NCBI GenBank assembly: GCA_944990035.1
Contig: CALYLX010000149.1
Location: forward strand, 1-64,000
Direction: 5' to 3'
Length of the DNA stretch: 64,000 bases
Origin: Clitopilus passeckerianus
Taxonomy: Eukaryota > Basidiomycota > Agaricomycetes > Agaricales > Entolomataceae
In this document: in pieces, positions 24,047-35,864 of the stretch
Numbering within the stretch: the stretch's first letter is position 1
Layout of the letters: every line of letters starts with the position of its first letter
Translations under genes and position numbers: made by a program
Notes under the pieces: model-generated
Database searches by the model: none
Told to the model about the DNA's origin: nothing
Seen by the model: only the letters and a program-made list of their open reading frames with translations

Positions 24047-24725
24047 ATGCCTACCATCCCTAACGGCACATACAGCATTCGTCTCGAAAGAGAGGATCGT
24101 CTGTATGCCAGGTACCAAGGAAACAACCAGATTATCCGGGTTGTTGACGATATTAGCTCCACCGCAGAACCCATGAACAAAGTTAGTTTTCGGCTCTTTC
24201 CCGATAGACCAAGAACTGATTATTTCCCGCAATACAGTGGTATGTTGAGACAACAAGCGACGGGCGTTATCGCATAGGAAAGCATTCTGGGGTCTTGGAC
24301 TCCATGCGTATATTCTACTGGGATCTTCCCGATATGGCCAATTCGAGGGACCTGGTCACCACTACTTCCACTGGCACGGAGTGGATAATTGAAACCAAGC
24401 AGGTCAATGGAAAGCTACTTGCAAGGTGAGCTGACTAGCGGAGTCCATATTGCCTTATTCCATACACACACGCTGACTAACCTGCTATTAGAATCAGATA
24501 TGACGAACCTCCCGCTCCCAAAGTTTACGTGATTGGCGTGAACGGCAATGATCAGGTATGAGAACCGTTGAAACAAACAGGTTGATCTTGATCGCTGATA
24601 CATCCTTACAGCTTTGTATTAGAGTATTTGAGACTGACGGCCAGGATCTCGACTCTCTTTCCCCCGAAGTAGTACCCTATTGGATCTTTGAACCGAACAA
24701 CTATGGCGTAGGAATACCTCAGTGA
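24047..24725 (+). CDS. Beta-trefoil protein, fungal protease-inhibitor-like
   Basis: Four exons (24047-24181, 24238-24425, 24492-24555, 24612-24725) join to an intact 166-residue protein with no signal peptide. It starts IPNGTYSIRLEREDRLYARY, a typical first trefoil strand pair. It continues with WYVETTSDGRYRI and TEWIIETKQVNGKLLAR, and ends VPYWIFEPN. The spacing of W and Y/I strands resembles the mycocypin (macrocypin) and cospin families of mushroom cytosolic protease inhibitors, which defend fruiting bodies against grazers. Ricin-B-like lectins share this fold and cannot be excluded, although QxW motifs are not evident. The gene sits intact between decayed array copies 2 and 3, so it has been kept by selection or inserted recently. 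Confidence 0.65.
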
Positions 24726-25048
24726 TACTACTGGTTTGACCGTAGTTTGATTTACAACCTGTAGTTATCCGTCTACAAGAGTGTATCATAGAAAGACCGT
24801 CTTCTTGCCGCTTTGGTTAATGAACGCCGACATTCTGAAGATTCAGAGTGGCGCATTTCAGTGTGATTTCACGTGTTTCCGTAGTAATTGCCTCTTTGAA
24901 CCATCAAACCTACTAGAATACTAGATCTACATCGATGAACGCACTAGATAACATCCCGCTCGTAAGAAAGGTAGACCAAAAGACGTTCGTGACCAAGCAT
25001 CTTCTCAAAACCGGTCATCCCAAGAGTTCGAGTATTTACGGCGGCGTG

Positions 25049-27220
25049 TTAAGAGTGGGCTGCCGCTCCCATGTATGCAGTCATTTCCTTTTCGAACTCT
25101 AAACTGGCGTTGGATTCCCGATGTAATACAACGTACATGAAGCCGCCTTGGCTAGCTACCTGTCTATTCTTTACAGCGTCTCTACATGTGTAACATATAC
25201 GATAGACGACACTAGGGGAATGAAATGGTAGGTAGGGCTGCCAGGCACCATGAATGAACGGCATGTCGTAAGGGTACTCGAGAACGTCCGTAATGACCGC
25301 AGGTGTCTCGAAAGAGCCTCCCACCCCATGTCCATTCCAACTCATTGTCGTGCAGTGCACCATGGATGGTGACCAGACGTGCTGTCTATCCCTTCCGCTT
25401 CACAAAGCCCAAGGCAGGAGTAGGGTGGGCGATGACCTGCGGTGTCAACATGATTGCAGAAGCTAGACCAATGGCCTCGGAGAACAATACCCCTTCCATA
25501 CTCCTTGGCACGACCTCGGCGTACAAGCACGGAACGGGATGCAAGTCTGGGCAATGTCAGTGATGTCCCCGTGTACGCGTAATGTAAGCTCCCGTAACCT
25601 AGAAAGTGGTAATCAGTTTCTGAGGGTATTTAGATCGCAGAACGAGCACCTACAGATTCGATCGAATATGCACCCTGAATCGCCTCCAGCACTAATACGA
25701 ACGGTCAGGTATTGATACAGCACCCAAAGCTGGGGATGTAGCTTGTGGACCGTTTCGCAATCGACTTGTAAGGTTCGTGACCACTCTCCGCGAATGTGGC
25801 ATCTTAGGATGCTCCCCATGCTCGACCGGGAGACAGACGCTGCTGCTGCAACTCCCAAAGGATATCCATATACCACGATGCGGGAGCTGGGGAAAGGTTG
25901 GGGTCCCGATCTAGCAGATCTGCTCCAGAATGCGATAGGAGCGAGGTGTGACACATCTGTGGTCGTCGTGAACGAACGTGATATCGATGACGGAGGGATG
26001 TCCCTGCCGAGGGCGGGCGGAGGTATGAGATGTTGGAGGTGGCATGCTCCAGGGCGTATGAGTTGCAAACGTCGGTGGGGATGCGTATGCGGGGGAAAGA
26101 CATAGACGTCAAGGACGACGTGCGACGATGGTAGAGGGAGATGAGTGGTGGGGAAACTGCGTCCAAAGTCTCGAGGTAAACAAATCCGCTTTCATCGTCC
26201 TATTTGCAGCCATATCCTGCACCTGTTGGCATGCTCCAACCTCCCGCACACGACTCGGGCTCGAAGATACTAGGAGCGAGGAACTAGACATGACGTCCAC
26301 CAGTGAATGACGGTGGTCCAGTAAAGCGAGCTAGGGGTGTGGGTGCAGCTCAGGAACAAGTTTGACGAAGAGGTGGTGCGGTGTAGGGGTATTGATGGCG
26401 AGAACGGTAGGATATGGATACCAGCGAGATGGAATGCTGGTGCGCAATCACAGCGGGGCCACGTTCCTTGAGGTCCTTGAGCTTTTCCACTGGTGCCAGG
26501 TCTGTCGGGAATGGTGTGAGCATTAAGAAGATGGCACGATTTAAGAGAACAGACATACCCGCGAGGTTTCCTACTGGAGCTCTTTGTGAAGCGAATGTCT
26601 CGAGAGATTGAGACAGAGGAACCCCAGCTCATTCATGCAGTAGCGTGGACTCTTGGCCTATGCTGAAACGACGAGCAACTGTCATATCCTCCAACAAAGA
26701 TGATCCCGGGTGCGTTCAGGCCTCCTGCATCTCCTGCATCTTGAACCTGTAGGTATGCAGCCGCGTTCCTGGAGTGCCTTGAAGGATGCACAGATTCGTC
26801 AAAGGCTGCACGACAGAAGATTAACCTCAACCGTGAGGAGAAAACATAGCTGGACGAACATACCTGTACTAGAGTACTTCTGTCATTCTGTATACATCAG
26901 CATGCCAACACCCTGGCGTCAGAGGTTTCATGCTGTCGTGTTGGTCGATATCGGGTTCAGGCTGCAAGGGTTGCTGTCAACGACTGGCAATCCAGCACGG
27001 ACAAATTATTTACCTTCTGTCTATGTATCCCGTAGAGGCTACCCAGCATGGTTGACGGTAGGCCTTCATGGTCCACTTGAAGCGGATTTAGACCTCAGTG
27101 GCGGAAAACGAAGAGAGAAGACGGTTGACAATGATGGAGAGAGTGAGAGTCCTTTTCCGAACTCCGACGCTTCCCTCCGTTCTCAAGCCATCAGGATCAA
27201 GCTGAGTTTTCTTACGCCCT
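25049..27220 (-). pseudogene. Decayed array gene, copy 3 (most complete)
   Basis: All four landmarks are present in order: d (gtgcagtgcaccatggatgg, about 25354), c (gatacagcacccaaagctgg, about 25713), b (gtcatatcctccaacaaaga, about 26682) and a (ttccgaactccgacgcttcc, about 27156). On the minus strand a frame at 25049-25363 and another at 25804-26166 survive for about 100 codons each, but they are separated by stops and frame changes. One stretch reads LLFSEA-like and hydrophobic, hinting at a membrane protein. I do not recognise the family. Confidence 0.5.
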
Positions 27221-27941
27221 CATAACCTTCTCGTTTATAGTCACCGTAGGCATCTTACGCTACGACCAATCTGCTCTGGAGCTAAGCGCTAAATGCTTGA
27301 AGGAAAGCTGTGCTCTGAAATCTGGCTTCTCTTTGATCGAGCTTGCCATAATAACCCTCCACATCAACGATATCCACGGAGGTGCTGGGCTCTCTGGCGC
27401 ATTCGTCTACACTGCTCTGAAACTTCCATTTGATCCCCAAGAGATTCGGGTTGGTTTGTTGGGCTGACACCTCCAAACCAAACAGACACGTCGCGTTCAA
27501 ACAATTGGCCGCCATCGATCATCACCGAGGATACCAGATTTAAACGTTCGCAGGAGGATCAAATCCAAAGCACAGTAAATAGGACATGCGAATCTGTAGT
27601 CTTGTTGGGCCAATTTTTACCACCGACCAGCGAAGACAGAATGTAAGATTTGCGATGGATACTAAGAACAGCGCGATAAAGGACTGCCAAGATTAACCGG
27701 CTAAATACACGGACTCATGCAACCTTTTTAAACCACCATGAGCCCGCAAAATCGGGATATAGGTACATCTGCAAAATCAGTTGAATGGGTTAACGCGTCC
27801 TTAAATAGGGACTACAGAACGGGCGCACCTCAAGTTCGCCAATAGGGACTTGTCTACTCTCAAGCTCCCGGCGTCCAAGAACAAGGTAGAACCAGCCTGC
27901 GGACTTGTCTGGGAGCCAGACACTGAGGCGAATCGTCAACA

Positions 27942-28341
27942 TTAAACAATATTTCTTAGAGCGGAAAGAATAGCATACGCGAACTGGCTGTTGGCGCCTA
28001 TAATGGGTCCAGCACCAGACCAGTCGACGAGCGCCCATGCAAAAGGCGTTGAGGAGGGTCGGATCCATATATCGTCGGGGGCGAGGTACGATCCGTTTAT
28101 CTTGATATAATATTGGTTTGCAGTGACCTTTTCAACCGTGAACTGTGCACCAGAGGAACCTGTGAGGGTGGCTCATGGAATTTGAGAAACGAAAGCTTAC
28201 CCTCTCAGGGTTTGAGCCTTCAGGGAGTTCGACGAGTTTAGGCGGGGTTCCATACAAACTATCCAGCCCAAATGGTTTTTTATACTCGCTCGTCGTGTAG
28301 TAGATTTCATAGACGCCGTCGGGAGGTCCACGGTCAGTCAT
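27942..28341 (-). CDS. Beta-trefoil inhibitor-like gene B1, frameshifted
   Basis: Exon 1 starts MTDRGPPDGVYEIYYTT and runs through PFGLDSLYGTPPKLVELPEG. A 45-nt intron (GTAAGC...TCACAG) follows, then QFTVEKVTANQYYIKINGSY, APDDIWIRPSSTPFAWAL and a GANSQFAYAI strand. Strand spacing resembles cospin-type (MEROPS I66) inhibitors, an assignment by pattern only. Compared with copy B2 (45088-45594), a run of four T is three T here, near 27955. As read, the frame ends at TAA 27942. With one more T it would stay open to about 27790. This may be a real null allele or a nanopore homopolymer error. Confidence 0.6.
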
Positions 28342-28960
28342 ATTTGCAGAAGAAAGATGTCTGCCCGACGTGATCTGGCGAGGGACTCTTTATACGGTGA
28401 AGATCGCTTACAGACCAGCGATTATGGGGAGCACTGAACAAGCGTGAGCCAAGCAAACCAGGGATTCTGTCGGACTCATGATGCTTACCAGGCCTTGGCA
28501 TTCGGACTGTAGATGGAGGAGGGCATGGACGCCTAGCTACTTCGTCTACGATTGGGCGAGAGCATGAGAACCTTGTGATCAGTAGAGGGTATGAATCAGT
28601 CTGCCCAGAGTCGATGGTATGCAAGCGGTGATCAGAGCGAGGTAACCTCTGTAGGCGGAATACTTATATTTAGCCTTGTTTGACCACCCCAGGCAGAATG
28701 GCTGCTACTTTCCAGACATTTTCATCATGGTTTTTCGGTGAAATAACGAGGGCTATTAATTCTCAAATAGAAAGACAAACATTGTCTCGCCAAACCTGGT
28801 TAAGCCTGGCGTAATGTTGTATTACTCTGGAAGGAGGTAAGCATCGAGGGCCTGCTACGAGTCTATTCTTACTTTGGCATCAATCTACTCGGAATCTTTG
28901 AAGCATGACGAATCCTGCTTCACGATGGCACATGTCGTTCACCATTTGGGTCTATGCCGA
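27950..28960. repeat. Segmental duplication, copy 1 (partner 45250-46180)
   Basis: Gene B1 and about 600 bp of its upstream flank match 45250-46180 closely and in the same orientation. Examples of shared runs are atacggtgaagatcgcttac, gctattaattctcaaata and tactttggcatcaatctact. Differences are scattered substitutions and small gaps. Confidence 0.85.
28387..28396 (-). promoter_or_regulatory. TATA box of beta-trefoil gene B1
   Basis: The minus strand reads CCGTATAAAG, 46-55 bp before the ATG at 28341. The same element lies at the same distance in the duplicate copy. Confidence 0.55.
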
Positions 28961-31900
28961 CAAGTTTCGCAGCCTGTTTAGCTGAAGCACCGTTCTCTTC
29001 GGATTTTTGTACGAGCACCCGAGACGTTACACCTAGGGGCCTTGCAGCTAAAAATACAGGCCCCGAAATTGAAAGGGTCTCCACAGTGGACAAAAGCTCT
29101 CATCTCCGACGGGGCCACCCAACCGCGCCCCCCAGTGTCTGAGAATTCTTGTAGCTTTGCCCATGCCTCTGGCAACGTCTCTGGGTTTGAATTTTAATCG
29201 CACTCCTGAATGCCAATGGCACCGTGCCGGATTGGAACTCCCTGAGACTATGGTCTTGGTGACTATAATTATTGGGCTTTCGGATTTTACTTCCACGTAT
29301 GAACGAGCTAAGATTCGGCGTAAATTGAACCCGTTTAATTGGTGTTACGTGGTAGGGTAATGAAGAGGCGTGTACCGAAGCGTCCGCGAGGTGATTAAAA
29401 GGCCATAATACAAATAAGAGCAACATATTGAACAGAGTAAAAAAATCCGGAACACGCATGAATGATAGGTAGCAGGAGAAGTGCGTCAGTGGTGTGGTAG
29501 TAGTCAATAAAGAGTCCGTGTCAAGTATGAAGCCAAAGTCCAGTAAGACCCTGAAAGTCGACAACCTCTCTCAACGACTGCCAAGCTGGCGCCGAACCCA
29601 ACGGGAAATGGTGGAAGTGAATGGGAAGACGGGGACGACGGTGAAGTCAGGCTGCCATCCAGATCCCGGACCCTTAGATGGAACCTCGTCCGAGCAAAAG
29701 TACTCCACCAGCGACGGTTGGGAGCTTGGGTATGCTCTGCGTATCCTCAGGTGTCGCTGGCAAGAAAGGAACGCTGGTATGTTCGCTCATCAACCGTTCC
29801 TTCCCCTTCCCAATTCCGCTCTCATTATCCCAACATCACTGGTGCCAAACTCCTCCAAACGTCGATCTTCCATCTCCAGCCTGTCTTAGAGACGACGAGC
29901 AAAACGGGATGACCAGCGGGTTTAGAGAAGGGCGGGAGGTGGACGTAGAGGAATGGTTGTTGGAGTAGGAGGCTCGGAGCGGGATAAGGTGGCATGAGGT
30001 GGAGGGTGTGGATACAAATAACACGACGACCACGATGACGAAGACGGCTGGATCGGCTGAGCCTGGTGTACCACTTGGCAGGGTCACGGATAAAGAGAGG
30101 ACAGTGATCGGTGTTCCTTGTAAAAGCAGCTTCTTCATTCCGTCTTCAGCATGACGAGCTGCATCAGGAGTCAGGATTACCCGACTCGTTGGAGTCGTCG
30201 CGTTTCTTCTTTCCCCTGACTCTCCACCTCGCCTCTTTTCTCTTTTCCCCTTTCCCGTTCCCGCATCTTTTCTCTCCTCCTCCTACCCAACCCAAGCCCT
30301 TCCTCCTCCCATCTCGGAAATCCTCAATCCTCAACATCCCTCCTTGAGTCCTACGCCAACCAAATCCCATCCCCTCATCTCGACAGCCAGAAGCCCGAGG
30401 AGCAATGCCGGCGGCGGCATGAACGCCAGCTTCGTTCGAAGATCGAATTTCCTCTAATTTGAAGGAGTCGTTGACGGTCCGGAGAGGACGTGCTTGTGGC
30501 AGTGCCAGAAGCCTAGCAAGGAAAAGGAGAAGCAGACGGTTCCCTCGGTCCCGGCGTACCAGCGTTGAGTAAATCGAGGCAGGTAGGGACACAGCTCGTC
30601 GGGTCGTCCGCAGCGGCTGGGTGAGAGCTGCCCTAGACAGATATCCAGCTCGGGTTACTGGCGGGAAAGGTATCCGACGACGTGTATAGCGCTACCTCAC
30701 ACCCTGGTGCTGTTAAGGAATGGAGAGATGGTGGTGCTCGTATTGGGTATCGGGTGGAAGCAGTTTTGTCGCCAAAAGGAATGTCGATCATCATCAGGAC
30801 CTCCCCACGTGTAGCGTTTCCTTCTTGACCAAACCCTCCGCCGAAGCTAGCGCTGATACAGTCTCCCTCCAGGATTATTGAGGCGGCACCATTATCTCGT
30901 TCCCCTTCCCCTTCCTGTCCTTCCCAATCCCACTCCCGCTCTTGTCTCATCTCGTCTACCACCCTCGAGACCGCCACCAAAATCCCCTCCTACGGCCCCA
31001 ACAGACACAGAGGCTGAGGCTGCCATCGTTCCTCCAGCCTCTAGTGTGAGGGCTCGAAAACCCGATGAGCGAACGCAGGTGCTTGGCGTCTGGTCCTCGT
31101 AATGCCTTTTAAACGGAGGGCAAACAAGTGGTGGAGCCATTCGTCCCGGGGAGAAGAGACGGCGGGAATAGTACCCCTGACTAGCGATCGAGGTGGTGGT
31201 GGTATGAGATGGACGACATGAGCATAGTGATTTGCCAGCTCAGGCTTGGCCCAGAAGCCCTGGCCTGGGCCTGGCCTACATAGGCTCAGGCCTCTCTACT
31301 GGCAGTAACCCGACGAGGACGCCCATGACAGGTTCGGGGGTGGCCGGTGACGACCGATAGATAGAGATAAAACCCGCTGTCGCGGTCCTGCTGCAAACAA
31401 AGAGAGAACGAATGTTGACGTTGATCTTCTTTGTGGCGGTGGTATAATCGTCTCGCCCCTCTGCACGTCCAGGCATGATGGTGATGAAGGAATTCGTTCC
31501 GGGCAAATCCAGAGTAGGAACTGTTTTCTCCGCTGCTCATGTAGTCGGCGACGGCGGAAGCGTGACTTGGAAAGCCCGCGCGGGGAGATTCGAACGAAAA
31601 TGTTGACTTTAGTACGGTTACGGCGAGTAAGGAAGACGGGAGCCGTAACAGCGGAGGGGAGCGGAGGGGTGATTTCTGGTACACCGGACCAGCAGCTGCA
31701 TCCGCTCCATGGATACACCTATCGCGGCCCGTATAAGCACCAAGTCACTCCTCGCAAAGTTGAAGAATGCAGACATACGAACTAGCGTATTTCCGTAGAC
31801 CTAGAGAACATACGTTCCCAGAAGCATTCTCAGGAATAAGTTGGGCATTCACTGATGTACAATGTTACTTCATGGTGAGAGATGTGCACAAAGGCGTCGA

Positions 31901-32185
31901 GAGAACAGGGCAGCTCGTAGCAATTCTCATCGAGGAGGGACTGAGGAGGGAAAGGACAGAAGCCACATGACAACATGCACAAACAAGTAGTTAGACGAAT
32001 TTGATCGTGATTTGAGTTTGATTCGAGGTTTATTTGTTCAATTTCATCCTTCCTTAGAACTACCTATCGGAAAATCTCTAGCCGTCAACTAAAGACCCCA
32101 AGCCCGGGCAACCTGCTTACGAGTGTAGAACGAGTGCAAGTGACTACAAAGTTACGCCTACGAACATAAAAAGGGTGTATCAGTA
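28961..32185. other. Gene-poor accessory stretch
   Basis: There is no gene I can support. It contains a long plus-strand pyrimidine tract (about 30195-30350) and another (about 30898-30975). Similar pyrimidine-rich tracts recur at 43.9, 44.9, 47.2, 54.1 and 57.15 kb. Frames here are Pro/Ser/Arg-rich shadows of that base bias. Confidence 0.45.
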
Positions 32186-33169
32186 TCACCAGGTCTTCAA
32201 CGTATGCAGCAGCCAAGAGGTGGCCCCATGATCTCGCAACAATTTCGCAATCTGGGGGTTATCGGCTTTACTGAGAGCACTCTCTCCAATAAACCCAGCG
32301 TAGTTCCGTGCATTGACGTCAACGTCACCATGGCCTAGCAACAATCGCACAATATCTACATGTCCGTTCCAAGAGGCGACCATAAGCGGTGTCCGGCCAA
32401 GCCGATCCCGCGCATTGATGTTACTGCCCCCATGATCGAGCAACAATCGTACAATATCCGTGGCTCCCATAGCGGAGGCACGAGTCAGCGGTGTTATGTG
32501 CCAGCTATCCTCCATATTCATGTCGATGCTGCCGCCACCGCCATAGTTGAGCATCAACCGTACAACCTCCGTGTACCCTGAAGCTATCGCAACATGGAGC
32601 GCCGTATCTCTACGCTGATTGCGCGCCTGGACATTCAGATTGATACCAGGATTATCCAGCACTAAGGTCGCAATCCTGCCACCATCTTTAAGCCGCGACG
32701 CGAGGAGAATGGCCGTTTCGTTCGAGCTGTTTTTGACGTCTAGGTCGATTAGCGGGTGTTCGAAAAGCATCTCCGCGATTTCGGTGCAGCCTGCCTTTAG
32801 TGCGAGAAGCAGAGCCGTGTTGTTCTGATCAGAGGCGTCCATCCAGTTGATAGCCTCGGAATTGAAGTGATCGGATTGAAGAAGCTCCCGAGCGCGGTCG
32901 ATGTTCTTTTCGCGACAGGCATCGAGCTACATATGGGCCGCGAGGGCGTATTTAGAGAAATATAAGGATTAATAGCGTGGAGACTACGCACCAGTCGACG
33001 GTGCAACACCGCCCAATCGAAATAACTCTGTTTTGGGTGGGCACCTGCAAGTTACTCGGTCAAATGTAATCGCTCTTCCCAGTGACGGCTGGACTCTCTT
33101 ACTAGTGACAGTGATATTGACGCTATCTCCCGCAAAGATCTCATTCCCAATAATGTTAGTCAAAGCCAT
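32186..33169 (-). CDS. Ankyrin-repeat protein
   Basis: The large exon ending at 32186 encodes five to six ankyrin repeats. The clearest are RDTALHVAIASGYTEVVRLM, HITPLTRASAMGATDIVRLL and RTPLMVASWNGHVDIVRLLL. The consensus TPLhxAxxxGHxxIVxxLL and N(I/V)NAR beta-turns are well kept. An upstream exon group starts MALTNIIGNEIFAGDSVNIT at 33169, and about two introns precede LDACREKNIDRARELLQSDH. The exact joins of the N-terminal exons are unsure. The protein is probably a cytosolic protein-binding adaptor of about 280 residues. It lies upstream of, and transcribed away from, the Crinkler-like fragment. Confidence 0.75.
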
Positions 33170-33560
33170 GGCTATATTTCATTACAGAATACGTCGGTCA
33201 TTCGTTCCTCGGCTATACAAGGGAGAACCTTACCTCGTTCGCTGGATTTACTTTCCAGAGTGAATTCTCAGAATCCTAGAGAGGGAGACGCGAGGTCTGG
33301 TAGAGGGGCTTGAATGTGTGATGACCAGTTTGTGAGGGGAGATCGTGGACGTTCTTTAGGAAGTGGGGAGCGTTTATCAACATGCCTCATGTATGCTTCG
33401 TGTCACAAAACCCGTGTTCGCCGTGTGTTGATTTGCACGGAACTCGTGGCGGTGTACGATGATCTACTCCGAAATTCCGACGAACGACGGTACTGACTAT
33501 CCTGAAGCCTTTCCCCTCATGATCGAGTCTCTGAAGTGGTTATAACTCTAATAATGCCAT

Positions 33561-33812
33561 GTGCTCCCTGATGTCCTCTCCAAGTCTCGACCCGAGGGTC
33601 CTCCCGGCGTCCCTGCGTCACTTACAATCAATCATGATAACGAGGACAAAGGAGCACGCTTCAAAGTGAGCTGCGCAGACAAGGCTACAATTGCAACCTT
33701 GAAGGAGAGGGTTGAGGGAAAGGAGATGCCCGAGCGTGACAGGCTCGCTACTGACGGGCTCGTCATATGGTACGCACGGGCATCGAAGACGAACTTCGGG
33801 GGATCAGCATGA
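33561..33812 (+). pseudogene. Possible Crinkler-type header domain fragment
   Basis: An open frame ends with FKVSCADKATIATLKERVEG and DRLATDGLVIWYARASK. That pattern is a beta-strand, a T-x-x-x-LK helix start, then (D)-x-L-x-(L/I)-W-Y. It resembles the ubiquitin-like header of Crinkler (CRN) proteins found in many basidiomycetes. No downstream effector domain or REase/kinase module follows, and the frame stops 60 bp before the end of terpene synthase 2. This is pattern recognition only. It could be a real small protein or chance. Confidence 0.3.
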
Positions 33813-33870
33813 TTGACTTCTTCGACAAGATGGAATCCTAATTAATTTTGTATTCTACATTTGACAGTAG

Positions 33871-35227
33871 CTACTCGGGAATATTCATGTAAAGGCCCGA
33901 AGGAGGATGTATCTTCGGCAGCAACTTGACTGTGCGGTTGTTCATCACCTCAAGCCCTTTGCTACCAAGGTACCGTGTACTCTCGAAACTCCACCAATAA
34001 TTTCCCGTTACCCACGTGCCCATTCCATCAATATATTGACGGAGTTCGGCGTCAATCGAATCACCAAACGAAGGGACGTGGTCTCTAGCCGTTAGGAAAG
34101 TCGCTGCCACTCGATTGTTATATCTCTCAAGGTAACCAATAGCATCTTGGAGAGTGAGGCGTTCCTGTCGCATGATGACTGTCACCGAGTTATGCAAGTC
34201 ATCACCACGAGCTTGTTCGACATTATATGATAAAAGATCCTACGCACGAGGATGATATTAGGAGACGAAACAACAGAGTAGTATGATTCAACATACGTTC
34301 GTAATGATCACCATATCGGTGGCACAGATCCTGAGAAGCTGTACAATTGGATGATCGGAGGCTTCGTCTGGGATACTCATATGCATTTCGATGTTAGTAA
34401 ACACCGGGATCGCGCCTATGGTGTAGCGCCGATTTCTCAGAAACTCCGCAAAAGAGGGTATCCTCCCTTCTTGCCTGTATTTTGCCTGGGCGACAAGAGA
34501 ATCAAGGAACAATGAATACTCTCGCAGTAACCGCCGTTGGGTTGTGGGAGTAGATGCGTTAGATGTTGCCTCGAATGTTCTTAGGAGCATAGTTAAAGGA
34601 AGGAAACATAGTCACGGATGTCGAAACTCACTGGCGTGCAACTTCTCCCCCAATCCACTCTCCCTCTGGCCGCGATTTTGTTGGATTGAAAAGTACATCT
34701 TTTACGACTGCTACTTTCGAAAGTGCTCCCGACTCATCTTCTGCATCTGTAAACTCATCGACAAAGAAAAACAGATTCATCAAATAGCAAGCGGCTCTCG
34801 CGGCATCTGGGGCAATTGAGAAGATATCAAGAAAGCAGGGCCACTATCACTAACCTTTATTAGCTTTAGGTATGCCACGAAGTGCTATCAGGGCTACAGA
34901 AGGGGAGAATATCTCGTCGGCGAAGGGTGAATACGGTCAGGCGATTATATCTCACCGAAGTCGCAGGATGTGAATGCTCTTTGCATCTCGGGTGTAAATG
35001 CATTGAAAGAAAGCAACCATTTGTCGGTCTCGGGTGCTAAAACGCCGTAATGAGGGTCTACCAGAGTGTTAGGGGGAAGATAGCGAGAGCTTCGAGTATA
35101 AAATCCTACTAAGCTGTGGCGGATACGGCCAAGAGTGCAAGAGATCAGGGATGGTGAACTCCTCTGCGATAGGTTTCGATCTCAACCAAGCGTTGAGTCG
35201 ACTCCATAGAGTGCCGAAAGAGCGCAT
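33871..35227 (-). CDS. Sesquiterpene synthase 2 (paralogue of synthase 1)
   Basis: It has the same exon layout as the gene at 16907-18261 and is very similar over its whole length. The start is MRSFGTLWSRLNAWLRSKPI. Key motifs are EFTIPDLLHSWP, then DPHYGVLAPETDKWL, then CDFG, DEFTDAEDE (canonical DExxD metal motif), RYTIGAIPVFTNIEMHM, the NSE region ending GDDLHNS, and WSFESTRYLG. The intron before AARAAC has a GTTAGT donor, whereas synthase 1 has GTCGGG at that place. Both metal-binding motifs and the RY pair look intact, so the enzyme is probably active. Divergence around the first motif could change the product relative to synthase 1. Confidence 0.88.
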
Positions 35228-35462
35228 TCGTCTATATGTTCGAGATATGAGAGCAGAGTGACTACAAGGGGAGAGCCAGGGACAACGGTCTTATCGTAAT
35301 GGTTTGGACCGTCGTTCTTATATCTGGAGAGAACCCATGGCCAGGAAGGGCATGGAGAATGCCGCACCTATCGCCTCCGTATGTAATCGAATAACAAATT
35401 GAAGTATAGTGCTTGACAGGATATATGGTTCTTCATCCAAGCGTTGAAATTTAATAACGGCA

Positions 35463-35864
35463 ATGACTCTCTACAGAGCTAAGGGATTTGCTATCGCCAA
35501 ACGAGGTTGCGGTGGGCACCCGAATTGGCAGCCTCGTTCGGAAGCCTACCACCGATGCATCGCTGATCAGTCAGATGACAGGTTATATGGTGGCATTCAC
35601 CCCGAACTTTTGCTTCAACTGGCGTGCTTCATTCATCATTCATGCGCACTGTCATCCCAACATGGAGCGGTCCCTGACATCGTTCATCTCCTCATCGGTC
35701 TACTTCCGACATCCTCTCGTGCATATGGAATACTACTCAGCCATCCCGAGATTAAGCGTGGGGGCGTCGACCTGTTGTGGCAGCTCAGGCGCTCTCAGAT
35801 AACTCTTAGTGGAAGCCGAAAGGTCATAATTCATTGGCAGAAGGCAGCGGTAAGGAGAATATAA
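35463..35864 (+). CDS. Uncertain open frame
   Basis: Two overlapping frames remain open across 35463-35864 and 35488-35802. The second reads more like protein (GTRIGSLVRKPTTDASLISQ, then VAFTPNFCFNWRASFIIHAH). I recognise no family, there is no signal peptide, and splice sites to neighbouring frames are not obvious. It may be one exon of a gene that continues to about 36230, or a relic. Confidence 0.2.
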   Translation: MTLYRAKGFAIAKRGCGGHPNWQPRSEAYHRCIADQSDDRLYGGIHPELLLQLACFIHHSCALSSQHGAVPDIVHLLIGLLPTSSRAYGILLSHPEIKRGGVDLLWQLRRSQITLSGSRKVIIHWQKAAVRRI

